A DNA stretch of 63,950 bases from Acanthaster planci (Eukaryota > Echinodermata > Asteroidea > Valvatida > Acanthasteridae), in NCBI RefSeq assembly GCF_001949145.1, contig NW_019091551.1:46279-110228 (forward strand), written 5' to 3'. Shown one piece after another: positions 37,201 through 41,417 of the stretch (position 1 is the first letter of the stretch; every line of letters starts with the position of its first letter). The notes below the pieces were generated by a model. The model did no database searches and was not told where the DNA came from. It saw only the letters and a list, made by a program, of their open reading frames with translations. The position numbers and the translations under genes were made by a program.

Positions 37201-38899
37201 CTAGCTGGTTCCTGTCAGGGTCAATATCCAACCACACCTCCAGTGGTTGGATATAATCATGCAGCAACTTCAATTTGTGTTAGGAATGGGGGGGTTGATT
37301 TGCATGGCCATGGAAATTCGAAAAGTGGGGCGGCAGAGGGGGTGTACTGACACCAAATGACACTTAGGGGCGATGTTCATGACACAGATATAAATCATGT
37401 ATTGCACTCCTACGTAACCTTACAAGCTCTGGTGCCCAGTGAGGACCCTAATCAATGTGCTACAAGTCAGGAACCTAAGGGCTTGGGAGAGCTACATGTC
37501 AACCCTTTGTCATGGCCAGCAGCACGGAACACTATAGCGCACTGGGTAGTAAATATCTCCTTCACAGGGTTTTTCTAATCAAACCCACAAGTTTATGCAT
37601 CCTCACCAATACCCACTGCAAAATAACTATACTATTCTGCATAGATGTGCTTGGGTAAGATGAATGCTGTAGACTTCTGCCCCCCCCCCAGCACTGTGGA
37701 ATGAGTCTACTAGAGGATACTTAACTGAACAGTACTCCTGCCCACCACCCCACTATGGCTTTGATTCAGGAGCACTTACAAAAAAGACGGGAGAGTGTGG
37801 GTGTGGCCCTGATATGCATTTTGGTAGATAAGGGGCACACTACGGTTGATCAAGCTTTAGAAAATGGCCTGACAGCACCAGGGAAATAGGCGTAGGTATT
37901 TGCTGTTTGGGTAAGTATTCTCGAGTAAACTCGTCCCACACTGCTGTGGGGGGATTTGTCATACAATCCCCTCGTTTTGTTTGGTTCAGGGTTGGATTGG
38001 ATTCAGGGTAGGGCTTGGGGTTTGTGGTTGGGGGTTGGAGTTGTGGGGTTCAGGTAGGGGGTTAGATTGGGGGGGTTTGGGTGACTTCAGCTTGTGATGG
38101 TTTTGGGGTGGGCTTGGGTTGGGGGTTTAATTGGGTCAGTGTTCAGGGGTTGGGGTTAGAGTGTTCGCTGACCTCTTTTTTATCAAAGCGTTGTGTAAAT
38201 TGCCAATTATGCAGTTTTGGGTTAAAGCTTCCTGAGTAGATTTTTGTGTAACAACTTTCTCCTGTAACAACTAGCCCTGGTCTCCCTAATCCATCTCGAG
38301 TAGAAGCACCCCAATACACCGATTGAAAAGAGCTGCGTTGGTTGGGATTATTCATTTTGTTGGTAGCAATGCGACTGAAACACTTGCATGTCCTAGTCAT
38401 TCATGAACCAGCAATGTACAGTTCCATTGCTGAGGAAATAGCACCCTCTCTTGGTCTAGCTCGAGGCCCATAGGTGATTCCACATTGTAACAATGTGACG
38501 CCCAAATGTACAAAATTCATATTGAAGGAAAAATGTTTTTATTCCTGTTGTGAAAGGTACCCAGTGACTTTTTTGTTTCAAAATTTTGGTGTTTTTAACT
38601 TTTACAAAATTTTGTTGTTGCAATTTACCTCAGCTTCCAATGAGTCTGTCACTGAACAAGACATCCGTGACCTAGACGAGCACATAGGGAAGAAGTACAA
38701 ACGTTTGGGCCGGAATCTAGGCCTCCTAGAAGCCCACATTGAGAACATCGAGGGTGACCATTTTCTCGGGGGCCGGCAAGAAATAGCCTTCCAAATCATG
38801 CTGGCATGGCAGAGAAGTCAAGGTGCAGCGGCTACCAAAGCAGCGTTGGCAGAGGCACTAGAGAAAACTGGTTTGCGGAATGTCGCAGAGAAACTGTAG
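1078..38899 (+). CDS. RIPK1: RIPK1-like receptor-interacting serine/threonine kinase (kinase, RHIM-like motif, death domain), 12 coding exons
   Basis: Joined coding exons are 1078-1253, 6931-7258, 9584-9717, 9871-9920, 11538-11690, 16044-16147, 22025-22286, 23012-23251, 25671-25729, 26230-26275, 29076-29273 and 38634-38899. They total 2016 nt (671 residues plus stop); every junction is GT-AG and all phases agree. The kinase domain shows the glycine loop (G33 to G38), VAIK-type Lys54, probable helix-C Glu73, gatekeeper Met105, HRD 151-153, Asn158, DFG 171-173 and a PPE in place of APE at 194-196. A coiled-coil-like stretch (about 281-315), a polar linker (316-517), a RHIM-like motif (about 519-535) and a death domain (about 590-671) follow. 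This order is that of vertebrate RIPK1, which signals downstream of death receptors in NF-kB activation, apoptosis and necroptosis in the cytosol. ATG context is ACCATGG. Orthology to RIPK1 rather than to an invertebrate RIPK lineage is inferred. Confidence 0.88.
1670..2017 (-). other. Unidentified minus-strand open frame
   Basis: A minus-strand frame of about 110 codons, open from at least 2017 down to a stop at 1670, lacking an obvious ATG at its upstream end. Its composition looks protein-like (SLYAFVKLGNSAKKVVFVYD, then a charged Gln-rich tail). I recognise no family. It may be a relic of a mobile element inside intron 1. Confidence 0.3.
3150..3702 (-). other. Unidentified minus-strand coding-like relic with two hydrophobic segments
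   Basis: On the minus strand an open frame at 3702-3502 (charged, ending LGSGTRLGAK) is followed, after frame changes, by hydrophobic stretches around 3480-3400 (SFLLEALCLAISTIVSS) and 3290-3190 (LGFSVLGALLGVIGSVSCWL). The pieces lie in different frames, as expected for a decayed coding region. No family recognised. Confidence 0.25.
4481..4725. repeat. Two-copy tandem duplication, about 123-bp unit
   Basis: Copy 1 starts GTCATCAAAATG at 4481 and copy 2 starts the same way at 4604. Both share TTTTGGATTC, GAGTAGGTAGAAAGTCAACC and TTTCTGAAGTGACAT, with substitutions and small indels. Confidence 0.85.
6931..7258 (+). CDS. RIPK1: RIPK1-like coding exon 2 (helix C to catalytic loop)
   Basis: Acceptor TTTCCACAG and donor AAG|GTATGT bound residues 59-168. 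It contains RREIER with probable salt-bridge Glu73, the hinge region around Met105 to Leu113 (MDYMKHGSL), and the catalytic loop HRDLKLEN (151-158). The Met gatekeeper matches the usual RIPK1 state. Confidence 0.9.
7956..7999. repeat. GC-rich inverted repeat (hairpin)
   Basis: Arms AGCGCCAAGGGTCG (7956-7969) and CGACCCTCGGCGCT (7986-7999) pair over 14 bp with one mismatch around a 16-nt loop, in an otherwise AT-rich intron. Confidence 0.7.
8690..9055. repeat. Degenerate AT-rich tandem repeat
   Basis: Six or more imperfect copies of a unit near 35-45 bp containing CAGAATATTTTCCC-like sequence (for example near 8790, 8808, 8880, 8980 and 9028). Copies are strongly diverged. Confidence 0.5.
9584..9717 (+). 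CDS. RIPK1: RIPK1-like coding exon 3 (DFG, activation loop)
   Basis: Acceptor ACTACACAG and donor TACAG|GTAAGA. It encodes VSDFGLA (169-175), a short activation loop starting WRTAS, and the GGT..HIPPENL segment that RIP kinases typically have in place of the common APE. It ends in phase 2 within the SFG motif. Confidence 0.9.
9871..9920 (+). CDS. RIPK1: RIPK1-like coding exon 4 (kinase C-lobe)
   Basis: A 50-nt exon between AATTTTACAG and TCA|GTAAGT. Joined to exon 3 it reads YDVYSFGIMLWEL, the helix F region of kinases. It ends in phase 1 after ESYL, and the sense reading continues directly into exon 5, so no exon seems to be missing here. Confidence 0.88.
10027..10896. mobile_element. Non-autonomous pogo/Tigger-like DNA transposon
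   Basis: Termini CAGTCGACTCTC (10027-10038) and GAGAGTCGACTG (10885-10896) are perfect 12-bp inverted repeats, extended imperfectly inward, and are flanked by TA on both sides (10025-10026 and 10897-10898), the target duplication of Tc1/mariner/pogo elements. TIRs beginning CAGT are typical of pogo/Tigger elements. Subterminal motifs such as GTCTTACCGG and GTATTATCCGG recur at both ends. I see no transposase frame, so it would need a transposase supplied in trans. Confidence 0.75.
11214..11276. repeat. Perfect 29-bp stem hairpin
   Basis: Left arm 11214-11242 and right arm 11248-11276 are exact reverse complements around the 5-nt loop ATAAC. The outer end is ACAATTGTGGGACTCGG and the inner part TAAAAAATACAC. 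No flanking duplication is obvious. Confidence 0.9.
11538..11690 (+). CDS. RIPK1: RIPK1-like coding exon 5 (kinase C-lobe end)
   Basis: Acceptor TTGTGTCAG; the donor CAAG|GTTTGC is weak but is the only one that keeps frame with exon 6. It encodes residues about 230-280, including GQRPD and RKRPDFQ; the invariant Arg of kinase subdomain XI lies in the latter. RIPK1 and RIPK2 have similar segments. Confidence 0.82.
12250..15972 (+). mobile_element. DIRS-type tyrosine-recombinase retrotransposon, decayed (DIRS copy 1)
   Basis: Inverted terminal repeats: the left copy (about 12250-12393) and right copy (about 15790-15935) share, in opposite orientation, GCAAATTTCCCATGTGCC and AATTCGCTGAAAGACTTGAT. 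A further inverted pair (15698-15746 against 15919-15972) is the internal complementary region expected of DIRS elements. Inside, on the + strand, are a gag-like region (about 12940-13860), an RNase H-like relic (VAYINHQGGTRSPQ, near 14390) followed by LADALSRG-type sequence, and a tyrosine recombinase (about 14830-15480). At 3.7 kb it is shorter than intact DIRS elements; the reverse transcriptase region is largely missing and several frame changes are present. Confidence 0.85.
14829..15480 (+). pseudogene. DIRS tyrosine recombinase relic
   Basis: The frame from 14829 reads through RCGSELHPL, which carries the first catalytic Arg region. After a frame change near 15330 it continues as FRAHDVLATS and RGVSLADICLAACWRSPSTF, the conserved C-terminal block of DIRS recombinases. 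The residue where the catalytic Tyr is expected reads Cys (FTESCR), so this copy should be inactive. The enzyme normally inserts the circular cDNA of the element without making target duplications. Confidence 0.8.
16044..16147 (+). CDS. RIPK1: RIPK1-like coding exon 6 (end of kinase fold, coiled-coil-like helix)
   Basis: Acceptor CTGTTTAAAG and donor ACAG|GTAAAT, phase 1 in and phase 0 out. The encoded stretch (residues about 281-315) begins EIKEKI, completing the final kinase helix, then is charged and helical with leucines spaced like a coiled coil. The exon starts only about 70 bp downstream of the right end of a DIRS element. Confidence 0.8.
16620..17252 (+). mobile_element. 5'-truncated Penelope-like retroelement (endonuclease C terminus plus 3' region)
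   Basis: From about 16640 to the TAG at 16804-16806 the + strand reads HAHAFNHHIHWDSVQI, then SRRIREAIKIFQ and DIGFQLSDV, the C-terminal pattern of the GIY-YIG-type endonuclease region of Penelope-like elements (R-REAI and GF-L blocks). A CA-rich untranslated stretch follows, and 17148-17252 aligns with the solitary copy at 41313-41417, ending in the same CATGGTGTA. No reverse transcriptase is seen upstream. Confidence 0.65.
17420..17740 (-). repeat. Copy of the AAAAAGCC/GCATTC minisatellite family, opposite orientation
   Basis: On the minus strand this region carries GAATACCTTTT, AGGAAAAAAATAAT and GGAAAAGCTAAAAA-type blocks that match the units found at 57.5-58.9 kb on the + strand. The match is degenerate. 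Confidence 0.45.
18225..18370. repeat. 73-bp tandem duplication, each unit holding an inverted repeat
   Basis: Unit 1 is 18225-18297 and unit 2 is 18298-18370, nearly identical. Each contains CTGGACCC(G)GTCT and AGACTGGGTCCAG, which pair as a stem around CGATTGTCAGTCTC. Confidence 0.92.
18600..19412 (+). other. Unidentified broken coding region
   Basis: Protein-like + strand frames run in succession with shifts: LRIQLTEDQAGRIKYKLNQD (near 18660), a helical Gln/Glu-rich stretch (18755-18937), QALEEIYEGNQ (near 18972), then LTGLIRPVFDTF to an in-frame stop at 19181-19183, continuing open to 19412 (VDWFEFLLNSSP, KVHSVSKRVTVAIMDPNH). These look like pieces of one or two former proteins of a mobile element, but I do not recognise the family. 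Confidence 0.35.
20440..20910. repeat. GC-rich degenerate tandem repeat, unit about 190-200 bp
   Basis: About 2.5 diverged units. Shared blocks are GGTTTGCCATTA/GGTTCGCCGTTA, GGTTTTC(C/T)GGTGAGCACGTCT, TTATGGGCT and AGTACACCCC/GATTACACCCC followed by GCAGGCAG. The stretch is clearly more GC-rich than its flanks. Confidence 0.55.
21200..21770 (+). mobile_element. 3' end of a second DIRS element (DIRS copy 2)
   Basis: Near 21210-21300 the + strand reads EAYFKGVPVTEIC then HTTFTSCYLDDDG, the end of a DIRS tyrosine recombinase with the catalytic Tyr still present, though a stop lies between. Downstream, 21483-21540 and 21712-21765 are inverted copies of each other (TTGAGTCTGCTACTGCATAC against its reverse complement), like the internal complementary region and right terminus of copy 1. 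I find no matching left terminus, so the 5' extent is unknown. Confidence 0.7.
22025..22286 (+). CDS. RIPK1: RIPK1-like coding exon 7 (polar linker)
   Basis: Acceptor TGCTTTCAG and donor AATT|GTGAGT; phase 0 in, phase 1 out. It encodes residues 316-402, polar and low in hydrophobics, with no domain I recognise. It corresponds in position to the intermediate domain of RIPK1. Confidence 0.75.
22287..23011. other. Intron 7 of the RIPK1-like gene
   Basis: No exon. 22545-22720 shares the CAGTCATAAGTAACAGGGTG block with 51225-51260, so it is part of a dispersed repeat. Near 22850-22885 a short CTAAATCTACT tandem repeat occurs. Confidence 0.5.
23012..23251 (+). CDS. RIPK1: RIPK1-like coding exon 8 (polar linker)
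   Basis: Acceptor AACCAAG (poor pyrimidine tract close to the site) and donor GAAG|GTAAGT. The frame set by exon 7 gives an open reading through residues 403-482, rich in Ser, Thr, Gln and Pro. The acceptor is the least certain splice site of the gene; a site shifted by a codon or two is possible. Confidence 0.65.
23252..25670. other. Intron 8 of the RIPK1-like gene
   Basis: Contains a minus-strand THAP-domain relic near 23330-23675 and a short CA/CG-alternating stretch near 23780-23815. The rest is AT-rich with nothing I can identify. Confidence 0.5.
23334..23675 (-). pseudogene. THAP-domain-like relic
   Basis: The minus-strand frame contains LTKWSLMCGKHF, which matches the C-terminal half of the THAP zinc-finger consensus (W..C..HF), followed by LKKGSVPML, which matches its terminal block. 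The N-terminal C..C part is not clean, so this is probably a fragment. THAP domains bind DNA and occur in P-element transposases and in cellular factors; the intronic antisense position favours a transposon relic. Confidence 0.5.
25671..25729 (+). CDS. RIPK1: RIPK1-like coding exon 9 (short linker exon)
   Basis: A 59-nt exon with a strong acceptor TTTTTTCCCGGCAG and donor ACG|GTAATT, phase 1 in and phase 0 out, residues 483-502. Supported by splice sites and phase continuity; no domain signal. Confidence 0.68.
25730..26229. other. Intron 9 of the RIPK1-like gene
   Basis: 500 bp of AT-rich sequence; no feature recognised besides its splice sites. Confidence 0.5.
26230..26275 (+). CDS. RIPK1: RIPK1-like coding exon 10 (short linker exon)
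   Basis: A 46-nt exon between TATTCCCAG and AATG|GTATGT, phase 0 in and phase 1 out, residues 503-517, proline-rich. It fits exactly between exons 9 and 11 by phase. Confidence 0.68.
27541..27760 (+). mobile_element. tRNA-like SINE head split by an insertion
   Basis: TGGTCCAGCGGTTTAGATGC (27543-27562) resembles a tRNA D-arm with the pol III A box, and GGGCTTGATTCCTGGCC (about 27738-27754) resembles the T-arm with the B box. The 146 bases between 27580 and 27725 form a separate foldback; without them the two halves would be at tRNA-like spacing. This is a former tRNA-derived SINE rather than a working tRNA gene. Confidence 0.55.
27580..27725. mobile_element. Foldback/MITE-like insertion
   Basis: Ends GCATTTT (27580-27586) and AAAATGC (27719-27725) are inverted, and the arms pair imperfectly over about 50 bp (for example CTGGTTTCGCTGGTTCCAG against CTGGAACCAGTGAAACCA) around a 42-nt loop. 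It has no coding capacity. Confidence 0.65.
29076..29273 (+). CDS. RIPK1: RIPK1-like coding exon 11 (RHIM-like motif)
   Basis: Acceptor CTTTCCCCAG and donor ACTA|GTAAGT. It encodes residues 518-583. The first part reads SGININVKGDGNVITV (519-534), an alternation of beta-prone residues with Asn and Gly like the RHIM amyloid core, sitting at nearly the same distance from the N terminus as in human RIPK1 (about 531-547). A lysine-rich stretch (RERKKKKKYK) and a serine run follow, then the death domain exon. Confidence 0.78.
30895..31159. mobile_element. hAT-like MITE nested in DIRS copy 3
   Basis: Left end CAGGGCGTAG followed by GGGGGAAGGGGGGTGC and right end, as reverse complement, CAGGGGTGTAG followed by GGGGGAGGGGGGTGC are inverted repeats. 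Ends of the form CAGGGGCGTAG are common in hAT elements. An 8-bp target duplication is not evident. Confidence 0.5.
31500..35580 (-). mobile_element. APE-type LINE relic, antisense, with ORF1 and ORF2
   Basis: Read on the minus strand from 35580 downward: an ORF1-like coiled region (about 35535-34760) with WVHRTQAPGG-type and IFISDD motifs; an apurinic-type endonuclease (about 34420-33860) with LLHINAQSL, KTWLN and YYFMGDFDISII; and a reverse transcriptase (about 33300-31820) with ISNYRPI, DSQFGF and GMRGIPLDWFKSYL, then the thumb-like C terminus. The order fits a CR1/L2-like LINE. Many frameshifts and stops make it dead. Boundaries are approximate. Confidence 0.8.
32703..32965 (+). mobile_element. 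SINE-like insertion with 5-bp target duplication
   Basis: Flanked by AGTAT on both sides (32698-32702 and 32966-32970). On the minus strand the LINE reverse transcriptase breaks off at one edge within NLSKA-type sequence and resumes at the other with TVNHDNL; collapsing the duplication restores the frame, which fixes the insertion edges. The right end is an A-rich tail (AAATGAATAAATAAATACAA) and GGGTTCAAATG near 32760 resembles a pol III B box. Confidence 0.75.
37224..37254. repeat. Perfect 11-bp inverted repeat
   Basis: ATATCCAACCA and TGGTTGGATAT around a 9-nt loop, inside the DIRS copy 3 relic. Confidence 0.85.
37975..38165. repeat. G-rich GGGGTT/GGTT-type degenerate repeat
   Basis: A run of G-rich blocks on the + strand (GGGTTGG, GGGGTTTGTGGTTGGGGG, TTGGGGTTAGAG and similar), irregularly spaced. 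It abuts the right end of DIRS copy 3. It could form G-quadruplexes; the telomere-like look may be coincidental. Confidence 0.6.
38634..38899 (+). CDS. RIPK1: RIPK1-like coding exon 12 (death domain, stop)
   Basis: Acceptor AATTTACCTCAG, phase 1, ending at TAG 38897-38899. The 87 residues form a death domain: KKYKRLGRNLGL, the following EAHIENIEGDH helix and the MLAWQRS segment with the conserved Trp all align with the death-domain pattern. Such domains pair with FADD, TRADD or receptor death domains. I see no strong AATAAA close downstream; an AATATA lies near 38990. Confidence 0.9.
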
Positions 38900-40244
38900 T
38901 GTGGACTGTTTGGTGCATCATCATATGGACCATTTCCTGTCCTTTATGCTTTTTACATCCCTAAATTATTGCCACTGTGGCCCACAGCCAAAATATAGTA
39001 AAACTTCTTTGTTGTCTTTAGTCCAGCCAGACTCATGTCTAGGTTGAAATTACTCAGATCGTCAGAGTCTTGCTTCTTTAGACAAATCTGTCACATCATT
39101 GCAAGTCAGGGAGGCCCCTTATAATGGCAAAAGCTATGCCAGGTGTTGTGATCAACTCACCCTTGACAGTTGAACCCAACCATACTCAAGCGAAGTACTT
39201 CTACCATTACTGGGGGCCTTCCTGAGAATCCAGTGAATCTCAACGAACCGTACAGTGTATATGAGATCAAATTATCTGTTCCCTTTCATCTTGGTCTAAG
39301 TCAACTTGATTCCAGGTCAATTCAGTTGCAAGTCAAATTGTTCCAGGTCAACTCGGTCCCAGGTTAACTCACCCAGTATGTACATGTATGTTAAGGTCTT
39401 AACAATTTTAAGGCTAAGGTCTGTTATATTTCATATGTATTTGCTGATGGGGCAGCACAGGACCATTCAGACAAGGCCTTTTAAGCCTGGGCAGAGGGCA
39501 ATTGGCTAAGTTGCTGGAAATAGTGCCCTTCCACATTTACTCTGAGGATACATCCATTGGATGTTTAAAAAATGCTGTGGAAGAGTGTGATTTTGATGCA
39601 GGTTTTACTTATTAAAATTTATGTTGTGTAAATTTTCATTTTACATTATAGTTTCACCCTAAAAGAGCTGGGGAATGGAATCCACTCCTCCCCCTCACAC
39701 ACCTTGTCTTCTGTGTCACCACAGTGGATTTATTCCTGTACTGAGCCTCAAGGAGCTGATTTAGTAACATCTTGTGGTCATTTTCACACCAAGTTTGTAA
39801 AAACTTTCTGAGATAGGTCGGTCAAAAATCTGTACTTTTTTCTCAGACTTCCTCAAAGCACGAAGGCCAACACCCATTATGCCCTGAACTTCAAATGACC
39901 ATTACAGTGAAACCTTGTCAGATTAATTTGAAACTTTGCACTGGCACTGATAATGGGTGCCTTTAAAGTTGAATGTTAATGTTTTGAGTTGTATTTTGTA
40001 CTAACCCTGTAGTATATACATATGTACTGAGCACTCCCGTAATGTAAATGTATGAGTGTATAGACAGTGTCTAGACATATATAAATGTACATATATACAG
40101 AATGTGGGAAGAATGTAACGGATGGGGGGGACTCCAAATGACAGATCAGGATGTTTGTTGGGGGAGGGTTACGCATAGGAAGAGGATCATGGGGACAAAG
40201 TACATGTATTTAGAAAGTGGATGAAATGCCGGATAAGGTTGGCT

Positions 40245-40549
40245 NNNNNNNNNNNNNNNNNNNNNNNNNNNNNNNNNNNNNNNNNNNNNNNNNNNNNNNN
40301 NNNNNNNNNNNNNNNNNNNNNNNNNNNNNNNNNNNNNNNNNNNNNNNNNNNNNNNNNNNNNNNNNNNNNNNNNNNNNNNNNNNNNNNNNNNNNNNNNNNN
40401 NNNNNNNNNNNNNNNNNNNNNNNNNNNNNNNNNNNNNNNNNNNNNNNNNNNNNNNNNNNNNNNNNNNNNNNNNNNNNNNNNNNNNNNNNNNNNNNNNNNN
40501 NNNNNNNNNNNNNNNNNNNNNNNNNNNNNNNNNNNNNNNNNNNNNNNNN
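40245..40549. other. Assembly gap (305 N)
   Basis: A run of N. Both flanks carry GATAAGGT (GGATAAGGTTGG on the left, AGATAAGGTGGATG on the right) and the right flank is a purine-rich GGGAT/GATGG repeat, so the gap probably lies in a minisatellite. Confidence 0.99.
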
Positions 40550-41312
40550 CAGATAAGGTGGATGTGGGATTGGAGATAGATGGGATTAGGGGTGGAGTCA
40601 AAGTAGACATGGTAGATATGATGATGGGATATGGGATGATGAGGGGAGAATTGTAGAGGATAGGATGATGGGGTTGGATACAAAGTGCGGAACTGTACTT
40701 AAGAGGAATTGTAATTATGCACCATCCATCAAACTCACAAATGCACTGCTTATATAATCACCTAGGTTTAGTCTGACTGTACTGGACCCTTATTCTGTAG
40801 GCATTCCTCTATCCTGTAAAGAACTGTGAAGCCTTTGTACCTGTATCTCCCTTGTTGGTGGTCTTTGTTGATTTACTTTTAAACGCACACAGCACTAACT
40901 AGGTTTTTTCTCACTAAGGTCGATAAAATATGTTGTACGTCTATATTGTCGTATTTTAACCAATCTTGTAAAATATTTGGATCAAGCTTGGTTAGTATAA
41001 TTCAGTAACCATATTTGTATAACTTGGATGTCTCTTAACATAAGCTGTTATTACAGGAAAGAAATTCAAATCCATAACAAGCAGCGAGCCATGGCGGCTT
41101 TGCCGTTCTAGTTCATCATTGTATCCTCCAAGTTTTACATGTATTGTAAAAACAAGTGTTAATGTTTTAACGCCTGTTAATCGCCTTCCTGGTCAACACT
41201 TTGTGATCGTGTTCTTGCATTAATAATCCAAAGATAAACGTGTTGTGGTGTTTATTTTTTAAGACGTATGTGTTGATGTGTTAATACGTTAAGACACAAT
41301 GGCACATTTTGG

Positions 41313-41417
41313 CTGAGGACGGCCAGAGAACTCTGGCCGAAACGTCGAGTTGACACTCACCGGTTCTTTTAAGAACCACACGTCGCCCAAAAGAGATTGA
41401 TTCCATGGTGTACCCAC
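41313..41417 (+). mobile_element. Solitary Penelope-like terminal sequence with hammerhead-like ribozyme core
   Basis: CTGAGGA (41313-41319), then a stem GGCCAGAG/CTCTGGCC (41321-41328 with 41331-41338), then GAAA (41339-41342) and CGTC: the CUGANGA-stem II-GAAA core of hammerhead ribozymes, a feature reported for Penelope-like elements. A second hairpin (GGTTCTT/AAGAACC) follows near 41362-41377. The block aligns over about 105 bases with the 3' region of the Penelope-like fragment at 17148-17252. Stems I and III are not convincing, and there is an unpaired base at the start of stem II, so activity is uncertain. Confidence 0.6.

Larger units (their letters stand above)
30552..37960 (+). mobile_element. 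DIRS-type retrotransposon interrupted by a LINE (DIRS copy 3)
   Basis: The left terminus (about 30552-30640) contains CAGGCCATTCCAAGAGCTTG and TATCTACCA; the right terminus (about 37801-37905) contains the inverted equivalents (TGGTAGATA and CAAGCTTTAGAAAATGGCCTG). 37669-37725 and 37901-37957 form the inverted pair typical of the DIRS 3' end. Between are gag-like sequence (30680-31440 and about 35600-36280) and a reverse transcriptase relic (about 36470-37260) with WRPIINL, SLDLKEAY, FPFGLST and a YLDDDW box in shifting frames. Subtracting the LINE leaves about 3.7 kb, close to copy 1. Confidence 0.82.
29274..38633. other. Intron 11 of the RIPK1-like gene
   Basis: The largest intron, 9.4 kb. 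A DIRS element (about 30552-37960) with nested LINE, SINE and hAT-like insertions occupies most of it, followed by a G-rich stretch (37975-38165). 29274-30551 and 38166-38633 hold nothing I recognise. Confidence 0.6.
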
